From Megamerina dolium (taxonomy: Eukaryota > Arthropoda > Insecta > Diptera > Megamerinidae), in NCBI GenBank assembly GCA_963854835.1, contig OY978527.1, positions 28,103,529 through 28,167,528 on the forward strand: a DNA stretch of 64,000 nt. The letters run 5' to 3'. Below, piece by piece: positions 56,510-64,000 of the stretch. Position 1 is the stretch's first letter; each line of letters opens with the position of its first letter. The notes beneath the pieces are model-generated. The model was given only the letters and a program-made list of their open reading frames with translations, was not told the origin of the DNA and did no database searches. The position numbers and the translations under genes were made by a program.

Positions 56510-57790
56510 TTAAGCCGAATATAACATGCTTCGCCAGCCATCTCTGTTCTTCGCTAGCTGGCGCCAGTTACAAATTCCAAGCGCCGTCAGGTTCTCCAGT
56601 ACTTGGTTTTTCCACCGGAGGTTAGGTCTTCCTCTTCTGCGTCGTCCTCCAGCGGGTTCCGAATATAACACCTTCCTAGCTGGAGCGTGTTCTTCCATTC
56701 GCTCGACATGATCTAGCCAGCGCAGCCGTTGGATTTTGGTGCGCTTTACTATGTCAATATCGGCATACAGCTCGTACAGCTCATGGTTGTACCTTATTCG
56801 GTACTCGCCACCAACGCTAATAGCTCCAAAGATCTTACGTAGGACTTTTCTCTCGAAAACTCCAAGCATTCGCTCATCCGAGATGGAAATTGTTCAGTCT
56901 TCAGCGCCATATGTTAGGACAGGCATGATGAGAGACTTGTAGAGTGTAGTTTTCGTTCTTCGCGAGAGAGCTCGACTTCTCAATTGGTTACTTAGCCCAA
57001 AGTAGCACCTGTTTGCAAGAATGATCCTTCGCAATATCTCATTACTTCTGTTAATGCTGGTTCCAAGATAGGCAAAGTCCCTTACTACTTCAAAAGCGTA
57101 GTTGCCAACAGTGACGTGCTGTCCAAGATGCCTGGACTCTTTGTTTGTTGACACTAGATACTTCGTTTTGCCCTCGTTCACCGTAAGACCCATCCGACGC
57201 GACTCACTCTCTCTAACTCTGAGAATGCTGCACTGACTGCTCGCGTGTTCATGCCGATTATGTCAATATCGTCGGCATACACCAACAGCATGGCACTCTT
57301 GTTGAAGATAGTGCCATTATGTCGTAGATCAGCAGCTCGTATTATTTTCTCCATAATAAGATTGAAGAAGTCGCACGATAACGAATCACCTTGTCTGAAA
57401 CCCCCTTCGGTATTAAACGGTGCGGAGAGGTCCTTCCCAATTTTCACTGCACAACGGGAGTTATGTATTGTCATTCTGGAAACACGAATGAGCTTCGCAG
57501 GTTACCGAACTCAGACATTGTTGCATAGAGGTAATCCCTTACCGGACTGTCGAAAGCGGCTTCATAATCAACAAATAGGTGGTTTGTGTCGATCTGTTTT
57601 TCTTGGGTCTTCTCCAGGATTTGGCGCAGTGTGAAAATTTGGTCGATGGTAGATTTACCAGGTCTGAAGCCGCACTGATAAGGTCCAATCAGGTTGTGGA
57701 GCATGGACTTCAATCTTTCACACAATACGCTCGATAGGACCTTGTATGCGATACTCAGGAGACTTATTCCACGGTATTTGGCGCAAATTG
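56510..57790 (-). mobile_element. RTE-like non-LTR retrotransposon relic
   Basis: Minus-strand RT: RGISLLSIAYKVLSSVLCER, then GFRPGKSTIDQIFTLRQIL, GGFRQGDSLSCDFFNLIMEK, the catalytic YADDIDIIG, and the C-terminal GVFERKVLRKIFGAI...GGRRRRGRPNLRW. This thumb/tail arrangement is common in RTE-type and related elements. Several frame changes and stops; the endonuclease is absent and the start is truncated. Confidence 0.82.
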
Positions 57791-57799
57791 TGTGGTCTC

Positions 57800-58470
57800 C
57801 TAAATATTCTAAATCCTAATCCTAAATTAAAATATATAGATACATATATATTATGTCGCCCTTAATATCCTTCCACGCTCTTACCACGGCATTGTGTTTC
57901 CAATCGATGATAGTTTACGTTATACAAAGACCATGCATAAATACAATACAATAATTATGCCATAGTCCTTTTAATTGGTAATTGTAGATTACCCCGAGGC
58001 TAGAAAGAAGTTTAAGGTTCTAGTTAGTCCCGGGGGAGTTTAGGATATCGAGCCTGTTAAAGAAATCAGCACCAATATATTTGGTTCATCTTCTCTGAAG
58101 ACTTGAACAATTACGGATAAGATATTTCCTACTCATAATCACCACATTAGACCTATACTCGTGAGAATTCCTACAAGAGTTCGAAAATCTCCTATACCAA
58201 GCCTTAGAGTTTAGTTTCGTCCAAATGTTCGACATTCAATGATTAAATACCACATTCTGTTCGATTGTATTTCCATAAGTGGTATAAAAAGAGCTTTCAA
58301 TTTCTAGTATGTCCAAAATAATGATTGTTTCAGTATCTGTCTGAGATCCATCCGTGAAGACGGTCAGTTCCCTCACAACTAGTTAGATGCTAGCTTGAGC
58401 TTAGCTGCCAGGGCTATCAGCTCTTTTACAAAATACAATATTTTGGATTATATATTACGAGAATATCGTA
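57800..58470 (-). mobile_element. Non-LTR relic (RNase H fragment)
   Basis: Near 58380-58310 the minus strand reads VVRELTVFTDGSQTDTETII, a retrotransposon RNase H start (FTDGS). The remainder is too decayed to place. Confidence 0.5.
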
Positions 58471-58489
58471 TATTTTGTATATGTTATTT

Positions 58490-60920
58490 TTTTATGGTTT
58501 CTTCAGCAAGGTGATTGGGTCGGTGGAATTGAAGAATTTTAGTCTTGCGAATGATAGAAAGAGGCAGTCGACAAAGACATGGCCGACCGAAAACTCCTGT
58601 CCATTGCAGTAAAAACAAGTTGTTGCAGTTTTGCATTTTAGTATGTGTTGGTGGGTGTAGATGGCGTGGCCTTAGACGGAAAAAATAACTAATTTTTATT
58701 TTGCAAACGTCTGTGGGTATCTGGGTGAGCGAAATTGGCGGTTAATATTGGTGTAGTGATGGTGGTTATACTCCACCCAGCTGGCTCTCGTTTCCGTTTG
58801 CAGCAGATGTTTCAAGTGGTGAGGAATGTCATGTTTTTCCCCAGCGCTCTCTGAGGTGATTGGTCCGAGGACAGCATACTTGGCCGCGCTGTCGGCTTGT
58901 GTGTCTCCGGGTATATCCGTGTCCAGGCATCCAAAAAAGTTTTATGCGATGATGGTTTGGGATGAGGCAATCTCGGATGATGTTGACTAACCTCCATTTG
59001 TTAGAGACTGGATTCAAGACTGCCAGGACTGTCTGTGTAAATTACCGTTTTACCACGGTGTTTTAAAGCTAGTCTCCAAATATATAAGTTGCTATCCATT
59101 TTTTGTAAAGCGATCTTTTTGTTCGTTGAAGTGTTGTATATATATCTCTTTAGTCGTGCATGTTTTTTTAAGCTTTTCTAGGCTAATATCACAGGTTTCC
59201 ATTTTGATTGCCCATGGAGGGTGTTTGAGTAGTGTACTGCGGTTGTTGCGTTTAAGTTCGTATTTATTTCCCAGTAACAGTGCACTGTAAAGGCAAGATG
59301 GTATACGTTGTGCCTTTTTTGCTGCCAATGTGCAACCGTTGTCTTGGTCAATTATTGAGCTGGATATAGAAAGTATTTTCGGTATAAGCCTAGCCCTTGT
59401 CTCTCGCACCCTCTCCTCGAAGGAGGGCAATTGAGCTTCGGCAAGGATGTTCTTGATAAGTGTTGTTCTGAATGCGTAGATACAGCATCTGACAGCTTGT
59501 TGGTAGACACATAACTATTATTATTTGATAAATAACAAATTACATTTGCCCTGGCAGCAAGAGATTTCTTAAATTCTAAAACATGTTCGGACCAGCGGTA
59601 GTTACTTGAGAATGTAACACCTAAAATTTTTAATTTATTTACATTGCAAATTAGATTATTGTTAATATTAATTTTTTACATATGTGAAATTTCTTGCTTT
59701 TATCGAAAGATATCATTGCCACAGAGGTGGACCCCCAAGCAAGGCTTTATCGAAGTCAATGGAAAGTATTGAAGTGTGATTATGGTAGGACAGAGCTTTA
59801 CTGATAAAGCAGTCTATATGTAGTATTGGGTCAGCGCAACCCCGATTAGGTTTAAATGCGACTTTCAGTGAACCAATGCAACTGATTGCCTACAATTTTT
59901 TCGCAACTTTAGAAAGGCAGGGGAGTAATGATATTGGACGGTACCCTATTATATTGGCTGTGTCTTTAATGTGCTTAGGGATAGGAATTACCAGAGTAAG
60001 TTTCCAGATTTGGGGGATGATCCCGGAATGGAAGATTGTGTTGGGAATATTTGCTCCATGACTGTCCAAAGTGGTTGGCAATGTCTGTTGGGTTAGTGTA
60101 AGTATTGTGAGGTGAGTGTATAATCATAATAGGTTTTGGCGAAATACGGTTGGTGAGTCTATTGATTTTTTTCCAGATGTCACATATTAGGGTGTTTCTA
60201 TTTATTGTTTCGGTAAAATTTTCGAAGCTAATCTTTTTTGCTGCCTTCATTTCTTTTATAAACTTTGCGTTGGATTTATTGTACTCAACAAGGTTTGTTG
60301 TGATGGGATTTCTGCAGAATTTGTGCCAAGTGACCACTTTCTCTTTTCTAAAGGCTTGGAGCTCCTTATTCCACCAGGGAATATTGCGTCACCTTATTGT
60401 TGTTGATTGGTGTATGGTGGAAATAGCGGCAGTACGAATGGCTTTTGTTATGTTAGTTGCTTCTCTGGTAATATTGCTACTAGGAGGGATTTTTCTTAAT
60501 ACAGTAATCACGGCATCGGTGAATGTATTCCAGTTTGCGTGGTCAAGCAGGAATTTTTTTGAGGTTTGAAAGGGAGGGTGGAATTACAGAAAGAAAATTA
60601 TAGGATTATCGAAAAATTATCGCTGTTGTCCAGGTCGTCCATAATTTTCCAGGAAATTAGAGGGAACAGAGATGGGGAGCAACAAGAGACATCGATATTG
60701 GTGAGGGTATTATGAGTGAAGAAATATGTGGGACTACCATCGTTTAGGATGCATAGGTTGGAATTTAAAATAGCTTGTTCGACAGATTTCCCAAGGCAGT
60801 TTTCGGCGATTGAACCCCATAAACTGCTCCAACTGTTGAAGTAAAAGGGAAAAGAACACGACAAGCGAAAGGCTAGAAACACGTCCGTACGGTTTGAAAA
60901 CAGTCGGTGACTTTGTGGTG
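58490..60920 (-). mobile_element. I-group non-LTR retrotransposon relic
   Basis: In order on -: endonuclease end (60882-60600; WGSIAENCLGKSVEQAIL, LNDGSPTYFF, NIDVSCCSPSLF), linker (60400-59975), RT start (IPIPKHIKDTANIIGYRPIS then LLPCLSKV, 60030-59890), thumb-like region (59430-59092), and RNase H end with FWMPGHGYTR near 58920. RT catalytic core motifs are missing and frames are broken. Intact I elements are longer. Confidence 0.75.
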
Positions 60921-61207
60921 TACTTACCTCTGGTGTAGCTATGCTAAATCCAATTAAGCTCCAAATATAAGGCCCGATTTACTGTTGTAACAACATACAA
61001 AATTATCACTCTGATAAATTAAATACAGCATAATTTACAATTAAGTATCTATTATATGTTTATGAGGATGAATATTCTGCAATGCAGTCAACTTGTAAAA
61101 TTAATTAAACTAGCTATTATAATATAATTTTAGCATAAATTTTAATATCAGCTGCGTTAGGTTGAATAAAAGTAAGAAAAGCAAATCGTAAACGATTTTT
61201 GTCACAT

Positions 61208-62551
61208 TCACATTTCAGAATAAGCGCCATGTTTATCCTTGATTATCCAAAATGAATCAACAATTGCACCATCTTTGTCATCCGAAACTTGTTCGAAATA
61301 TAAATGAGTACGATTGTATGCCTTCATACGTGTATAACCATAGTCCTGCAATAAGAATTTTTATTAAAATATAAATTCACTTGTAAATTCCTACGCGAGA
61401 GAACCAACTTACATTACTATGGAAGGCATTCCACGCAGGCAGCACCTTTGAAAATGGTTCACGTTCTTCATTACAACCTGCCGAACCGGTAATTATTTGT
61501 ATCGGTGCTTTTGCATTTGTATATGGTGCGGCGGTGGAGCCATTATAAACTTTAAAATCATAAATTGGCCAAAGACGTGTATAGAAATGTTCATGTGCAA
61601 ATATTTCAATATCGACACCATATTTGTAGAAAAGATCTTCTAGGCCAAATATCTTAAGAAATGGTAAACCTTGACGTATATAAGTTTCGAGATTGCCATT
61701 ACAATCGTATTCCTTATCATCACTACAATACATGGGACGATGGCCATATGTAATTATCCATGGACGTTGAGCACGATTTTCCGGTTTGTTTGCCTCGCGT
61801 AAATCGTTTTCTAGCCATTCGAATTGTTTAGTTAGCAGCTTGTAGCCATAATTTAAAAAGTAATAAACTTCAGTGGAGAACGACACAAAGTGCACAGGCC
61901 CCAAATCGAAACTATACCATAAACTGTCACGACCGCCAGGCATATTGAAGCGAGTCTTGTAATTGGAGAAATTACTAAAGGGAGAGAAAAAATCAATGAA
62001 ATCACATGAACTCAATGTAAATAACAAAGTCAGCATAACTTACTATTTCTCCTCATGATTTCCCGGACACACCATATATGGTACATAAGCTGCAATCGTT
62101 TCAATTTGACGCATAAATTCATCACCAACTCGTGCATCGTCCGTATCCATATCGTAGGCGAAATCGCCAACATGTATAATTGCATCATACATGCCCCTTT
62201 GGGTATCCTGTTGTAGACGTGCTAACGATTGTGCATTCTCATTGCCCATATCACCAAATATAGCCAAGCTTGGTTGCCATTCGCTACCGTTCGGTGGTGT
62301 TACGAATGAATAACGTGCCGACCAGCCCAAATCACTACCGCATGAATACTCATAGCGTGTCCGTGGATTGAGATTCTTCAATACAACTGTATGTATATAC
62401 TGAGAATGTTGCTTTGGGCCGCCATCAACAAAAAGACGCGATGTGCCACTAACTGCAATCAGAGCATTACTGAAATCTTTGCCGTAGACAACAATCGATT
62501 GTTTGGTAGTATTGCGTGTGGACCATGTTATAACAATATCATTGAGATGCT
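61208..62551 (-). CDS. Acid phosphatase type 7-like (purple acid phosphatase), unit 1, 5' exon not found
   Basis: Three exons seen: 62551-62044, 61975-61413 and 61345-61208. A metallophosphoesterase that hydrolyses phosphomonoesters with an Fe-metal centre; usually secreted or lysosomal. Motifs: fibronectin-like N-terminal part (DIVITWSTRN), GDMGNENAQS, VGDFAYDMDTDD, CPGNHEEKYNF, YGHRPMYC, and AHEHFYTRLWP. The last differs from the AHEHxYER seen in unit 2 (Thr for Glu). The 62551 exon begins after an acceptor (TTGCAG), so a signal-peptide exon must lie upstream, but none is evident in the 359 bp before unit 2's end. It may share 5' exons with unit 2. Confidence 0.85.
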
Positions 62552-62910
62552 CTGCAAGTAGATAACATATGAATTAATCGACCAGTGTCAATATGTAATG
62601 CTATGCTCTAAAGACTAATGTTGCTAAGGATAAATGCAGTAAATTTGATTTCAATTGCATTTTATTGAAATGCTAATTTCTTAATACATCGAGGTTGTTT
62701 TCATTTTTTTTTTTTTCGTCTTCGACAAACAATATCAATAATGTTAATATTATACAATACTAGATTAGTTATAATACAATTTCTTAACAACTAGTAAAAA
62801 TTTTAGAATATAATCATTAGATAAAATGTATATAAAAGTATATATATTTGTATATGTATATTGCATATTATAGAGGGAAAGGGAGAGCAAGCTCAGGGAA
62901 TCACAATATT
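62552..62910. other. Spacer between the two phosphatase units
   Basis: AT-rich with poly-T and TA-rich stretches. I find no initiator Met plus signal peptide joined to a donor here. Confidence 0.5.
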
Positions 62911-64000
62911 TCACGTAAATGATTTATACGCTTCGTGTTTATCCTTTACAATCCAGAATGAATCGATAATAGCACCATTTTTATCGTCGGAAACTTGTTC
63001 GAAATACAAATGAGTGCGATTGTAGGCTTTCAAGCGTGTGTAGCCAAAATCCTTAAACAAGAATGAATTGAAAAACGAGTAAGTAATAATGAAAAGAAAA
63101 GAATGTCGTATTCAAAAGTGGAATGACATGGTACTTGACTATGAAATGCACTCCATTCGGGGATGACTTTAAAGAATGGCTCACGACCTTCCTTATTGCC
63201 CGCTGACCCAGTTATGATGTGTATGGGCGCGCCTGGATTATGATACGGCTGCACTAGCGAACCATTGTAGACGGTGTAATTGTAAATGGGCCATAAACGT
63301 TCGTAGCAGTGCTCGTGTGCCCATATTTCTACGTCTACACCGTGCTTGTAGAAGAGTTGCTCCAATCCGAAGCCACCGAGAATGGGTAAACCTTTACGAA
63401 CCACAGTTTCATGCTTCGAACAATCATCTGCATTATCATTACTGCAATACATTGGACGATGGGCATATGTGATGATCCATGGACGTTGTTTTCGATTTTC
63501 TGGTTTTGTTGCTTCAATCAAATCATGCTCCAACCATTCATATTGTTTGACTAGCAACTTTAATCCAAGCGTCAAGAAGTAATATACCTCCGTCGAGAAG
63601 CTAATGAAATGTATCGGACCCAAATTAAAGCTGTAAAATAGACTCTCCGTGCCGCCAGGCATGCTGAAACGTGCGCGATAATTTGAGAAATTACTGTAAT
63701 GGAAGGAATGGAAATGGTGTTTGTGTTAAAGGACTGACCGACTGTCTGTATTGCATCATCCACATGATTCCACGAACTCACTAGTTTTCCTCATGATTGC
63801 CTGGACACACCATATATGGCACATAGGCAGCCACCGCTTCTAATTGACGCATAAATTCATCACCGACTGCACCATTTTGCGAATGCATATCATAAGCGAA
63901 ATCACCAACATGCAAAATGGCATCATACAAACGACGTTGTGTGTCCCTCTGTAGTCGTGCCAGTGACTGTGCATTCTCATTTCCCAGATCACCATAAATT
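62911..64000 (-). CDS. Acid phosphatase type 7-like, unit 2 (partial, runs off the window)
   Basis: Exons seen: 64000 (continuing beyond the edge)-63782, 63693-63135 and 63051-62911, with the same intron positions and phases as unit 1. Motifs: GDLGNENAQS, VGDFAYDMHSQNG, CPGNHEENYNFSNYR, YAHRPMYC (Ala where unit 1 has Gly) and AHEHCYERLWPIYN, followed by DFGYTRLKAYN. The metal-binding set expected of a purple acid phosphatase is complete in the visible part. It is the tandem paralogue of unit 1, and both lie on -. Confidence 0.9.

Overview
The window is nuclear DNA of an insect, most probably a higher fly (Brachycera, plausibly a tephritid; this is inference). The reasons are the AT-rich intergenic DNA, introns of about 60-80 bp with GT/AG borders, dipteran-type genes (Pgam5, Mybbp1A, Top3beta, acid phosphatase type 7) and the transposon mix (Ty3/gypsy, Tc1/mariner, BEL/Pao, I/jockey-like and RTE-like non-LTR elements, a tRNA-derived SINE, and MITEs). 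There are no prokaryotic features. Exon borders were set by eye from reading frame and splice consensus, so small shifts are possible.

Layout: 1-6.2 kb has no recognisable gene (a dispersed-repeat relic, a TA microsatellite, degenerate repeats). At 6.2-7.2 kb lies Pgam5 (-), with a small divergent ORF 67 bp away. At 7.56-24.82 kb are three complete or near-complete insertions of one Ty3/gypsy family: copies 1 and 2 on +, copy 3 on -. Each has its own LTRs and 4-bp target duplications, and all three entered the same seven-base AT target. Mybbp1A (-, five exons) spans 26.1-32.7 kb, with a 2.4-kb intron full of transposon debris and a DRE plus a Harbinger-like MITE upstream. Top3beta (+, seven exons) spans 35.8-38.7 kb and is followed by a SINE with a clean duplication. 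From 38.8 to 54 kb is a transposon graveyard: a BEL/Pao relic, a mariner deletion derivative, a small mariner-type MITE, a Tc1 element carrying a nested MITE, an I/jockey-like relic, and SINEs nested around a mariner relic. A small Gly/Tyr-rich secreted-protein gene lies at 54.5-55.3 kb, followed by non-LTR relics to 60.9 kb. The window ends with two tandem purple-acid-phosphatase (ACP7-type) transcription units on -, the second running off the edge.

The most interesting element is the gypsy family. Its gag starts with a SAP-like domain and a variable coiled coil. Gag ends exactly at a GTTAAAC-TAG slippery site followed by an 11-bp stem whose loop can pair downstream, a compact H-type pseudoknot placed to drive -1 frameshifting into pol. 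The LTRs begin with a perfect DRE octamer, and the primer site matches a tRNA-Leu 3' end. No copy has an intact pol: the stops are at different places in copies 1 and 2, and copy 3 has deletions and frameshifts.
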